Of a stretch of 23,345 nucleotides of DNA, positions 7,868-15,296 are shown piece by piece (within the stretch, counting starts at the first letter, position 1; each line of letters starts with the position of its first letter). Location: positions 1 to 23,345 of the forward strand of contig CASTMW010000012.1 of the NCBI GenBank assembly GCA_949450265.1, in the 5' to 3' direction. The notes under the pieces were generated by a model. The model was given only the letters and a program-made list of their open reading frames with translations. It was not told where the DNA came from and did no database searches. The stretch comes from an uncultured Eggerthellaceae bacterium. Lineage in GTDB: Bacteria > Actinomycetota > Coriobacteriia > Coriobacteriales > Eggerthellaceae. The translations under genes and the position numbers were made by a program.

Positions 7868-8296
7868 ATGAAGCTATCCACGAGAACGCGCTATGGCATG
7901 CGCTTCATGATAGACCTGGCCGAGCGCTACAACAGCGGTTGCATAGCCATGAAGGACGTGGCCGAACGGCAGGGCATCTCGAAGAAGTACCTTGAGCAGG
8001 TGGTATCGCCGCTTGCGCAGGCCGGTCTGCTGGACGTGACGCGCGGTCAGCGGGGAGGCTTCCGCCTGGCGCGCCCTCCCCACGAGATCACGCTGGCTGA
8101 GGTGGTAGATGCCAGCGAGCGCGGCATCGAGCTGCTGGAATGCCTGGGTTGCCCGTCAACCTGTGCGCGCGAGGACGGATGCGCCTCCCGTACCGTGTGG
8201 GACGGGCTGCAGAACGCCATCACGGACTATCTGGAGAGCCATACGCTGGCCGATGTAACCGGCAGCGACGACGCAGCTCAGGAGAGCTGCCGATAG
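7868..8296 (+). CDS. iscR: Rrf2/IscR-type Fe-S-responsive transcriptional regulator
   Basis: 142 residues from the ATG at 7868 (GGGGAAGGA upstream). The N-terminal winged helix is typical of Rrf2: MKLSTRTRYGMRFMIDLA, then QGISKKYLEQVVSPLAQAGLL and RGQRGGFRLA. The effector region carries four cysteines, Cys92, Cys95, Cys99 and Cys105, in ECLGCPSTCAREDGCASR, which could ligate an Fe-S cluster as in IscR. It is divergent from iscS-iscU, so it most likely senses cluster status and represses the isc operon and itself. Its last 19 bases overlap the 3' end of hisI on the opposite strand. Confidence 0.9.
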   Translation: MKLSTRTRYGMRFMIDLAERYNSGCIAMKDVAERQGISKKYLEQVVSPLAQAGLLDVTRGQRGGFRLARPPHEITLAEVVDASERGIELLECLGCPSTCAREDGCASRTVWDGLQNAITDYLESHTLADVTGSDDAAQESCR

Positions 8297-8595
8297 AAGC
8301 AGGTGCAGTTGCCCGTGTGGCAAGCAGGCCCTGCCGGATGCACGAGCGCCAGCAATGTGTCGGCATCGCAATCGTAGCGCAGCTCCACCAGATCCTGCAC
8401 GTTTCCGCTGGTAGCACCCTTGTTCCATAGCTCGCTGCGACTGCGCGACCAGAACCACATCTGGCCGGTGTCCAGCGTGCGTTCCAGCGCGTCTGCGTTC
8501 ATCCACGCCATCATGAGCACTTCACGCGTGTCGGCATCCTGCACGATGCACGGGATGAGGCCACGTTCGTCATAAACCAATTCTGGAAGCGGCAT
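8278..8595 (-). CDS. hisI: Phosphoribosyl-AMP cyclohydrolase HisI
   Basis: 105 residues from the ATG at 8593-8595, where MPLPELVYDERGLIPCIVQD aligns with the normal family start. A GTG at 8638-8640 would give 120 residues and overlap the nuclease gene. Motifs: FWSRSRSELWNKGATSGN, the metal-binding DCDADTLL and the zinc cysteines in GPACHTGNC. It opens the adenine ring of PR-AMP, the third step of histidine synthesis. It is monofunctional: no HisE (PR-ATP pyrophosphatase) domain follows, and none is seen in the window. It is the last gene of the his operon and converges on the Rrf2 gene with a 19-base overlap. Confidence 0.95.
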   Translation of the reverse strand: MPLPELVYDERGLIPCIVQDADTREVLMMAWMNADALERTLDTGQMWFWSRSRSELWNKGATSGNVQDLVELRYDCDADTLLALVHPAGPACHTGNCTCFYRQLS

Positions 8596-8618
8596 GCTGG
8601 TCCGTCCTTCGGTCTTGA

Positions 8619-9731
8619 TCAGGGATTGCAGTTCGCGCACGGAATGTAGCCCTCGGCGATCAGGGCGTCGCGAGTGGTCTCTACCGTGCGTTTGTTCTTC
8701 TCGCTCATACGCGCCACCGACGTACAGGTGGCATAGTGGAACTTCTTCGTGTTCGTATTGGCCACGTAGGTATGCGTCTGCGCTACGGGTGCGCTCTCTT
8801 CGGGCTGTGCGGACGCAGCCGAAGCTGCTGCCGTGGACGCAGCAGCAGCCGCAGCCGATGCAACGTCCGCGTCGGTTGGCCCTGTTCCAGCCAGATCGGC
8901 TGGCGCTTGGCTGCTGGCACCCGTGGCGTAGTCTATCTGCACGCCCGGCTGCACGTTATGGAGGTATACGTTGAAGCAGATGGCCTCTCCCTCGTCTTCT
9001 AGGGAATACGCCTGCATCTGCACGCCGCGCGCCACCAGCTCGTCCCCTTGGTAGATGGGCGTGACGCGCAGCAGAAGATGGCCGTCCGTCGCGTCGACAT
9101 AGCGGTCCATCCTTTGCTCCAACGTTTGCATGACGCCTTGGTTCATGTAGCCGGTGCCAGTCATCAGGTTGCGCTCGTTGGCATCTTCGGCCGTCAAGCA
9201 ATGCGCGATCAGATGGCTGCGCTCGTACAGATGGTCCAGCCCCAGGTTGGGATAGCTGGCCTGCTGCCATCCGCTTGGATGGATGGCCGAAATGCTTCCC
9301 CGCTTCTGGGTCGGCTCGGTCTCGGGACCCACAACAGCGAACGCCTCGGCGGTGCGACCCAGCCGATCCAATTCGCCATACGTTTCGGTGCCGTAGGGCT
9401 GCGCCAGGTCCTCTTCCGAGAAGACGGGGTTGTTGTCGTTGAGATACACACCCGGCTGCCCTGTGTATTCGCCGACCTCGGCAAGAGACGCCACCCGCTC
9501 GGTGATGCCGTCGATGAGCGTGGTCTCGTCGAAGGTGCGCGTTTGGATGTGGCGAAGCTCGGCGGGCAGCGCCGGTGCCGCGCTCTCCTGCGCGACTGAG
9601 GCGGCCGACAGTGTGCCACCTGCGCCATTCAGCCCAGCCGCACATCCCGTGCAGAGCGCCAGCGCCAAAGCAAGGACCAGCGCCCCTGCCGCCCGCATGA
9701 TGGGAACGTTGCGACGATCCTGCTCGGGCAT
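8619..9731 (-). CDS. Exported DNA/RNA non-specific endonuclease (EndA/Spd-like)
   Basis: 370 residues. An N-terminal hydrophobic stretch (about residues 14-26) ends in LCTGC (Cys30), a signal peptide with an imperfect lipobox, so the product is secreted or a lipoprotein. The nuclease core has YERSHLIAH (His173 as general base) and ANERNLMTGTGYMNQGVM (Asn/Gln metal ligands), matching the beta-beta-alpha-metal EndA-type family. An Ala-rich linker follows (about 268-315). The C-terminal module, YVANTNTKKFHYATC then YIPCANCNP, is the small cysteine-containing domain often found on secreted nucleases. It lies 14 bases after hisF and 23 before hisI in the same orientation, so it is cotranscribed with his genes although unrelated to histidine synthesis. 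Confidence 0.88.
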   Translation of the reverse strand: MPEQDRRNVPIMRAAGALVLALALALCTGCAAGLNGAGGTLSAASVAQESAAPALPAELRHIQTRTFDETTLIDGITERVASLAEVGEYTGQPGVYLNDNNPVFSEEDLAQPYGTETYGELDRLGRTAEAFAVVGPETEPTQKRGSISAIHPSGWQQASYPNLGLDHLYERSHLIAHCLTAEDANERNLMTGTGYMNQGVMQTLEQRMDRYVDATDGHLLLRVTPIYQGDELVARGVQMQAYSLEDEGEAICFNVYLHNVQPGVQIDYATGASSQAPADLAGTGPTDADVASAAAAAASTAAASAASAQPEESAPVAQTHTYVANTNTKKFHYATCTSVARMSEKNKRTVETTRDALIAEGYIPCANCNP

Positions 9732-9745
9732 GATGCTCTCCCTTC

Positions 9746-10510
9746 TTACAGGCGAACCGGGATGCCGTGGCGGGCCATATCCTCCTTGACCTGCCGTATG
9801 GTCAGCTCACCGAAATGGAACACGCTTGCAGCCAGCACCGCATCGGCCTCCCCCTCCAGGATGCCCTGCGCGAAATGCTCAAGGCGGCCCACGCCGCCGC
9901 TGGCGATGACCGGGATGTCAACCGCGCGCGCCACCGCCCGGGTCAGCGCGCAGTCGAACCCTTCGCGACTGCCGTCGCGGTCCATACTGGTCAGCAGTAT
10001 CTCGCCCGCACCGCGCCGCGCAGCTTCGCATGCCCACGCAACCGCGTCCATGCCGGTGGCCGTGCGCCCGCCCGACACGTAGACCTCCCACTTGTTGACC
10101 GAACCGCTGACCCGCTTCGCGTCGATGGCCACGATGATGGCCTGCGTGCCGAACGCGTGCGCCGCCTGCGTGATGAGCGCCGGGTCCTTCACAGCAGCGG
10201 AATTGACGGAGACCTTGTCGGCGCCCGCCGCTATCATGCGCTGGATGTCGGCAACGCTGCGGAAGCCGCCCCCCACCGTGTAGGGCAGGCGCAGCTGCTC
10301 GGAGGCGCGGCTGGCCAGATCCACGGTGGTGGCGCGATCGTCGCTGGTGGCCGTGATGTCCAAGAAGATGACCTCGTCAGCGCGCTCGTCATCGTAGCGC
10401 TGAGCCAGCTCGATCGGGTCGCCCGCATCGCGCAGGTTCACGAAGTTCACGCCCTTCACCACGCGCCCGTCGCGCACGTCCATGCAGGGTATGACGCGCT
10501 TAGCTAGCAT
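9746..10510 (-). CDS. hisF: Imidazole glycerol phosphate synthase cyclase subunit HisF
   Basis: 254 residues, a complete TIM barrel. Catalytic Asp11 lies in VIPCMDVRDGRVVKG and Asp130 in IIVAIDAKR. Phosphate-binding half-barrel motifs are TVGGGFRS, DKVSVNSAAV, TSMDRDG and VIASGGVG. With HisH it converts PRFAR and ammonia to imidazole glycerol phosphate and AICAR. AAGGAG lies seven bases before the ATG. A 79-base gap separates it from hisA, the loosest junction in the operon; I see no promoter there. The nuclease gene follows at once. Confidence 0.97.
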   Translation of the reverse strand: MLAKRVIPCMDVRDGRVVKGVNFVNLRDAGDPIELAQRYDDERADEVIFLDITATSDDRATTVDLASRASEQLRLPYTVGGGFRSVADIQRMIAAGADKVSVNSAAVKDPALITQAAHAFGTQAIIVAIDAKRVSGSVNKWEVYVSGGRTATGMDAVAWACEAARRGAGEILLTSMDRDGSREGFDCALTRAVARAVDIPVIASGGVGRLEHFAQGILEGEADAVLAASVFHFGELTIRQVKEDMARHGIPVRL

Positions 10511-10589
10511 TCCGCACTCCTTGCGAGACGATAGGATGGGCGGGCGCCGCTGACCTGTCCGATGAGCTTACCTTCCACGGAACCTTCTT

Positions 10590-11375
10590 CTACAGCTCGA
10601 TCGGCTTCTCAAGCTCTTGCAGGAAATCGGGCTCTTGCACGAGCGTGCCCGCGCAGGCTGCCACCGCGTCCTTCACACTGAAAGCGCCCTCGTAGATGGC
10701 GCGGCCCACGATGACCCCTTCGATATCGTTGGCGACGCGTCCCAACTCCACGATGTCGGCCAGCATTGCGATGCCGCCGCTGGCGATGACGGGGTTGCCG
10801 AACGCCTGGGCCATCTCCACATAGGCCGCCGTGGAGATGCCGGTGCGCATGCCGTCGCGCGATATGTCGGTGTACATCATGTGCTCGAAGCCCAGGTCGC
10901 GCATGGCAGAAGCAAGCTCCAACGCGTCAACGCCCGCCCCCTGCACCCAGCCTTCCACCTTCACGTCGTGCCGATCGGCGTCGATGCCAGCCGAGAGCAT
11001 ATCCGGGCCGAACTCTTCGCGCGCCGCCTGGGCCATGTCCGGGTCCTTCACCAGCGCCGTGCCCAGCACCATGCGCGTGACGCCCGCATCGGCCAGGCGC
11101 CGACAGGTATCCAGCGTGCGCACGCCGCCGCCGACCTCCACCTTCAACTTCGTGCGCTGCAAGATGCGCTTGACCACTTCGATGTTAAGCGGCTCACCGC
11201 TGCGCGCGCCATCCAGGTCTACCACATGCACCCAATCGGCGCCATCCTCTTCGAACAGCTGCGCTTGGAGCGCCGGATCGTCGTGATAGACGGTCACCTT
11301 CGAGTAGTCGCCGCGCTCAAGACGCACGGCCTTCCCATCAAGGATGTCGATGGCGGGGAGCAGGTACATGGTCAT
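10590..11375 (-). CDS. hisA: ProFAR isomerase HisA
   Basis: 261 residues, a TIM barrel related to HisF. It begins MTMYLLPAIDILDGKAVRL (catalytic Asp in AID) and has VEVGGGVRTLDTCRRL, RMVLGTALVKD, the second Asp in AGIDADRHDVKV, MMYTDISRDGMRTG and VIASGGIAMLADI. It opens the ribose ring of ProFAR, the fourth step of the pathway. The first ATG overlaps the hisH stop as ATGA (11372-11375), a coupling overlap; ATG two codons later is possible. In many actinobacteria a PriA enzyme also does TrpF chemistry; I cannot decide this from sequence alone. Confidence 0.95.
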   Translation of the reverse strand: MTMYLLPAIDILDGKAVRLERGDYSKVTVYHDDPALQAQLFEEDGADWVHVVDLDGARSGEPLNIEVVKRILQRTKLKVEVGGGVRTLDTCRRLADAGVTRMVLGTALVKDPDMAQAAREEFGPDMLSAGIDADRHDVKVEGWVQGAGVDALELASAMRDLGFEHMMYTDISRDGMRTGISTAAYVEMAQAFGNPVIASGGIAMLADIVELGRVANDIEGVIVGRAIYEGAFSVKDAVAACAGTLVQEPDFLQELEKPIEL

Positions 11376-12205
11376 GCCTTTCTCGCAAAGCGGACGAAGT
11401 TAGCGAGCAGCCGTTGGCCCGCATCCGAGCTTTTCTCTGGATGGAATTGTACGCCGAACGCCGCACCTTGTTGCACAGCACACGGGAACGTGACGGAATG
11501 CGTGGTGGTGGCGATGGTGGCATCACTTTCCGGCGCGATGTAGCTGTGCGTGAAGTAGAAATGTTCGCCCGATCCGATGCCGTCGAAGAGCGGGCAAGCG
11601 GCGCTTTCGTGCGGTGAGGTGAGAGTGGGAGCGAAAGCGTCCAGTCGCTCAGCAGTCCTGGCTCGCTCGGAATGTCCACTGGACATTCCGGCTCGTGCGG
11701 AACTCGCTTGATGGACACCTTCGCTCCCACCTATAGCCGCGCCTTCGCTCTCACCCGTAGCCGCGCCATCGCTTCTGCCCACACCCCCGCTTCCACCCTC
11801 TAGCAGGCATACCGTGTTCCAACCAACGTGGGGGATCTTGTAGGGGGTACCTTCCGTGCCCGTTCTCGGCATGTGCCGGACGATGCCTGGGATGAGGCCC
11901 AGGCCGGGGGTGGGAGCGTTGCCTTCGGCATGCTCGTCGCCCGCCGCGAACATGAGATGGAGCCCCAGGCAGATACCCAGGAAGGGCACGCCGCGACCGA
12001 CCGCCTCACGCATGGCGTCGTCCTGGCCCAGCTCCGTGATGGTCTGCATGGCATCGGCGAAGGCGCCCACGCCCGGCAGCACGATGGCATCCGCCCGCGC
12101 GATAGCATCCGCATCCTGCGATACCACCACCTGCGCTCCGGCCGCTTCAAGCCCGCGCGCCACCGATCGGATGTTGCCCTTCTGATAGTCAACGACGACG
12201 ATCAT
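11372..12205 (-). CDS. hisH: Imidazole glycerol phosphate synthase glutaminase HisH with a 72-residue insertion
   Basis: 277 residues from the ATG at 12203-12205 (13 bases after the hisB stop); the family is normally about 200. The class I glutamine amidotransferase triad is present: Cys79 in LGICLGLHLMF, and His255/Glu257 in GVQFHPEKS. The oxyanion-side motif LPGVGAF is at residue 44. The extra length is one block, residues 133-204 (11594-11809), between GWNTV and PLFDGI, where most HisH proteins have only a few residues. It is Gly/Ser/Ala-rich, has 8-residue tandem repeats (SDGAATGE, SEGAAIGG) and encodes a palindromic repeat also found at 20389-20467. The frame is open throughout and catalytic residues are intact, so the enzyme is probably functional, with the insert as a surface loop. 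Confidence 0.93.
   Translation of the reverse strand: MIVVVDYQKGNIRSVARGLEAAGAQVVVSQDADAIARADAIVLPGVGAFADAMQTITELGQDDAMREAVGRGVPFLGICLGLHLMFAAGDEHAEGNAPTPGLGLIPGIVRHMPRTGTEGTPYKIPHVGWNTVCLLEGGSGGVGRSDGAATGESEGAAIGGSEGVHQASSARAGMSSGHSERARTAERLDAFAPTLTSPHESAACPLFDGIGSGEHFYFTHSYIAPESDATIATTTHSVTFPCAVQQGAAFGVQFHPEKSSDAGQRLLANFVRFARKA
11639..11716. repeat. Structured palindromic repeat, copy A (inside hisH)
   Basis: 78 bases. Outer stem GTCCA (11639-11643) / TGGAC (11712-11716). Inner stem CGGAATGTCC / GGACATTCCG around an ACT loop (about 11668-11690). Conserved single-stranded arms read GTCGCTC.GCAGTCCT on the left and TGCGGAACTCGCTT on the right. It aligns end to end with copy B at 20389-20467. 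On the hisH strand it is translated in frame as residues about 164-189 of HisH. Confidence 0.8.
11718..11789. repeat. 24-bp tandem repeat in the hisH insertion
   Basis: Three 24-base units lie at 11718-11741, 11742-11765 and 11766-11789. The first two match at 21 of 24 positions (both begin CCTTCGCTC and end AGCCGCG); the third is degenerate. They encode the 8-residue Ser-Glu/Asp-Gly-Ala-Ala repeats of the HisH insert. TTCGCTCCCAC at 11720-11730 is inverted as GTGGGAGCGAA at 11625-11635, so the palindromic repeat is bracketed by a perfect 11-bp inverted pair. Confidence 0.65.
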
Positions 12206-12218
12206 GCGGCACCCTCGC

Positions 12219-12806
12219 TCACAGCTTCCCCTTCGTGGTGGGCAAGTTCCCTGCATTGCGCGGGTCGATGGCCACCGCCTGGCAGAGCGCGCGCCCGCAC
12301 GCCTTGAACGACGCTTCGATCAGGTGATGTGCGTTCTCGCCTTCGAACTGCTCCATGTGCAGCGTCATGCGCGCGTTGGTGGCAAGCGCCACGAAGAACT
12401 CCTTAGCAAGCTGCGTATCGAACGTGGCGATGGCGTCGATGGGGATGTCCATGCGCCAGTACAGCGCGCCGCGGCCCGAGATATCGATGGCCGCCATGAC
12501 CAGAGCCTCGTCCATGGGCACCGCCGGGCTTGCGAAGCGCGTGATGCCGCGCATGTCACCGAGCGCCTGGCAGATGGCTTGCCCTAACACGATGCCCACA
12601 TCCTCCACCGTGTGGTGTGCATCCACCTCCAGGTCGCCCTTCGCGCGCACGTGCAGGTCGAACAGGCCATGGCGGCAGAACGCGTCCAGCATGTGGTCGA
12701 AGAACGCCACACCGGTACTGATGTCGGCGTTGCCCGTGCCGTCAAGGTTCACCGTTACGGTGATGTCGGTCTCGCGCGTGGCGCGATGGATGGTGGCTTC
12801 ACGCAT
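12219..12806 (-). CDS. hisB: Imidazoleglycerol-phosphate dehydratase HisB
   Basis: 195 residues, the normal monofunctional size without a histidinol-phosphatase domain. Manganese-binding repeats are seen: GVAFFDHMLDAFCRHG, then DAHHTVEDVG and GENAHHLIEASFKACGRAL. The C-terminus NLPTTKGKL is typical. It dehydrates imidazole glycerol phosphate to imidazole acetol phosphate. The start overlaps the hisC stop by eight bases, and hisH begins 13 bases after its stop, so the hisC-hisB-hisH block is tightly coupled. No separate histidinol phosphatase gene is visible in the window. Confidence 0.97.
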   Translation of the reverse strand: MREATIHRATRETDITVTVNLDGTGNADISTGVAFFDHMLDAFCRHGLFDLHVRAKGDLEVDAHHTVEDVGIVLGQAICQALGDMRGITRFASPAVPMDEALVMAAIDISGRGALYWRMDIPIDAIATFDTQLAKEFFVALATNARMTLHMEQFEGENAHHLIEASFKACGRALCQAVAIDPRNAGNLPTTKGKL

Positions 12807-13914
12807 GGCTTTCGCTTCCTTCCGTACAAGACGTTGCGACAGCAGGCTTCAGCACGAAGTCGCGCAGCGCCGCTATGAATGCGTCGTTCTGCTCCGGCGT
12901 GCCCACCGTGACGCGCAGCGTGCCCTCCAAGCCGGGCGCGGTGCTGAAATCGCGCACGAGGATGCCGCAGTCGTAGAGGAACTGCCACGCATCAGGCGCA
13001 TCGGGCACAGCGAACAGCACCCAGTTGCTCTCACTGGGGTGCGGCACCACGCCGGGCAACGTGCGCAGCGCATCAGCAAGGCGCCCGCGTTCGCTGATGA
13101 TCTCTTGGATGCGTGGCTCGAACGCGCTGCGGTTGCGGAAGACCACGCGCGCGATGGCCTGGCTGACCGCATCCACTGAATAAGGCTGGCGCACCTTCAG
13201 GTATTCGCGGATCACGTCGGGATGCGCCAGGATGTAGCCGATGCGCACACCGGCCAGGCTGAACGCCTTGCTGAACGTGCGCAGGATAACCAGGTTCTTG
13301 TGGCGCTCAAGCTGCGGGCGCATGGTCTGGCGGCTGAACTCGAAGTACGCTTCGTCCACCATGACAAGCGCATCGGTGGCATCCAGCAGCCGCTCCAAGA
13401 ACTCCGTGGGCACCATGAGCCCCGTGGGGTTGTTCGGGCTTGCCACGATGGTGAAGGTGATGCCGTTGTCCGGGTCGGCCAGCGCTTGCAGCACACGCAG
13501 CTCGTCGATGGCGAACCCGTCGATGCGCGGGATGTCCATGATGGGCGTGTTGGTCAGGCGCGCGTTCGCCGCGTACACGCTGAACGTGGGCGGCATGTTC
13601 AGGAACGTGCGTCCCGGGCCGCCCCAGGCCAGCGCCGTGTCGAACAGCAATTCATCGCCACCGTTTCCCACTAGGACCCAATCGCGATCCAGCCCGTTCG
13701 CCTGCGCTATCAGGTCGCGCAGGTCGTTCGCCAGCGGATCGGGATAGCGATTGAGCGCCACGGCGCGCACTTCCTCTTCGATCTGCACACGGATGGCGTC
13801 GTCCACATCGCGCGGGTTCTCGTTCGCCGAAAGGTAGGCGTGCGCAGGCAGGTACTTGGGGTCATAGGGCACGATGCCCGCAAGCTGGGGCGCCGCGGCG
13901 ATCACGCGATCCAT
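12799..13914 (-). CDS. hisC: Histidinol-phosphate aminotransferase HisC
   Basis: 371 residues, a class I/II PLP aminotransferase. Motifs: LSANENPRDV near the N-terminus, GNGGDELL, NNPTG (ASPNNPTGLMVP), DEAYFEF and the PLP lysine in LRTFSKAFSLAGVRIGYILA. It transaminates imidazole acetol phosphate to histidinol phosphate with glutamate. The ATG at 13912-13914 overlaps the hisD stop by one base (TGATG). The preceding GTG (13915-13917) is an equally plausible start with slightly better spacing from AGAAGG. Confidence 0.95.
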   Translation of the reverse strand: MDRVIAAAPQLAGIVPYDPKYLPAHAYLSANENPRDVDDAIRVQIEEEVRAVALNRYPDPLANDLRDLIAQANGLDRDWVLVGNGGDELLFDTALAWGGPGRTFLNMPPTFSVYAANARLTNTPIMDIPRIDGFAIDELRVLQALADPDNGITFTIVASPNNPTGLMVPTEFLERLLDATDALVMVDEAYFEFSRQTMRPQLERHKNLVILRTFSKAFSLAGVRIGYILAHPDVIREYLKVRQPYSVDAVSQAIARVVFRNRSAFEPRIQEIISERGRLADALRTLPGVVPHPSESNWVLFAVPDAPDAWQFLYDCGILVRDFSTAPGLEGTLRVTVGTPEQNDAFIAALRDFVLKPAVATSCTEGSESHA

Positions 13915-15296
13915 CACGCATCAGCCTTCTGCGCAGCGGCGGGCGCGCTTGCGGTGCCCCCGGCAGAGGATGCGCCACAGGCGTCCTGCGCGTGCTCGCC
14001 GATGGCGCCTGTCGCGCCGTTCATGCGCAGCGCCACCGATTGCGCATGCGCCCAAAGCCCCTCGTGAAGGGCGATCTGCATGATGTGCCTCGCGTCATTC
14101 TCGAGCGCGCGGCGGGAATACTGGATGATGGAGCTCTTCTTCACGAACTCTTCCACCGACAACGGGCTTGCATAGCGTGCCGTACCGCCCGTGGGCAGCG
14201 TGTGGTTCGGACCAGCCACGTAGTCGCCCACCGCTTCCGGTGTCCACGCACCCAGGAAGATGGCGCCCGCGTTCTTGATCTGACCCAGATAGTCCATGGC
14301 GTGGCGCACGTGCAGTTCCAGATGCTCGGGCGCGATCACGTTTACGGTCTGGATGGCCTGGTCCATATCATTCACGATGACGACCAGCCCATGGTCCTCA
14401 AGCGAGCGGCGCGTGATGTCGGCGCGCGGGGAGTGCGCAAGGTGCGCCTCGATGGCCTGCTCCACCTCGTCGGCATAGTCCGCATCCTCGCAAACAAGGT
14501 AGCACGCCGCCAGCGGATCATGCTCGGCCTGCGCCATCAGGTCGATGGCCACCAACGACGGCTCGGCCGTGCCGTCGGCCACCACGCACACCTCGGAAGG
14601 CCCCGCTATCATGTCGATGCCCACATCGCCCGACACGATCTTCTTCGCAGCCGCCACGTACGCATTGCCCGGGCCGGTTATCTTGCACACGGGGCTGATG
14701 GTCTCGGTGCCGTAGGCCAGCGCGGCGATGGCTTGCGCGCCGCCCACCGTGTACACCTCGGTCACGCCCGCTATCTTCGCCGCTGCTAGAAGGGCCGCAT
14801 CTACCTGGCCATCCTTCGCAGGAGGCGTCACGCACGCGATGCGCGGCACACCGGCAACGCTGGCCGGGAGCGCGTTCATGAGCACTGTGGACGGATAGAG
14901 CGCACGGCCGCCGGGCACGTAGATGCCCACCGAATCGAGCGGCGTGACCTTCGCGCCCACCACCGCGCCATCCTCGCGCGCGAAGATCCAGCTTTGTTGG
15001 AGCTGGCGCTCGTGGAAGTCGCGTATCTGGCGCGCGGCGTGCTGAAGCGCCTCCAGCGTTGCTGGGTCGATCTTGGCTGCCGCCGCATCGATCTGCTCTT
15101 GGGGCACGCGCAGCGCACCCACCTTCACGCCGTCGAAGCGCTCCGTCAGCTCGATCAGGGCAGCATCGCCCCGCTCTCGCACGTCCTCCACGATCTGCGT
15201 GGCCGCCGCGAGCGCCTGCGCGTTGAACGCGCCCGTGCGGTCTATCAGCGAGCTTTGGAACGGCTCGCATGGCTTGAGTTCGATGCGTCGGATCAT
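13914..15296 (-). CDS. hisD: Histidinol dehydrogenase HisD
   Basis: 460 residues from the ATG at 15294-15296, chosen because GGGAGGAACGAA precedes it, it overlaps the hisZG stop as ATGA, and MIRRIELKP is a normal HisD start. The longer in-frame extension overlaps hisG antisense-free but without family similarity. Motifs: VGIYVPGGRALYPSTVLMNALPA, VGGAQAIAALAYGTE, KITGPGNAYVAAAKK, IDMIAGPSEV, the zinc-site AQAEHDP and the catalytic EHLELH. A C-terminal Ala/Gly-rich tail of about 30 residues is extra. It oxidises histidinol to histidine in two NAD-dependent steps. Confidence 0.95.
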   Translation of the reverse strand: MIRRIELKPCEPFQSSLIDRTGAFNAQALAAATQIVEDVRERGDAALIELTERFDGVKVGALRVPQEQIDAAAAKIDPATLEALQHAARQIRDFHERQLQQSWIFAREDGAVVGAKVTPLDSVGIYVPGGRALYPSTVLMNALPASVAGVPRIACVTPPAKDGQVDAALLAAAKIAGVTEVYTVGGAQAIAALAYGTETISPVCKITGPGNAYVAAAKKIVSGDVGIDMIAGPSEVCVVADGTAEPSLVAIDLMAQAEHDPLAACYLVCEDADYADEVEQAIEAHLAHSPRADITRRSLEDHGLVVIVNDMDQAIQTVNVIAPEHLELHVRHAMDYLGQIKNAGAIFLGAWTPEAVGDYVAGPNHTLPTGGTARYASPLSVEEFVKKSSIIQYSRRALENDARHIMQIALHEGLWAHAQSVALRMNGATGAIGEHAQDACGASSAGGTASAPAAAQKADA

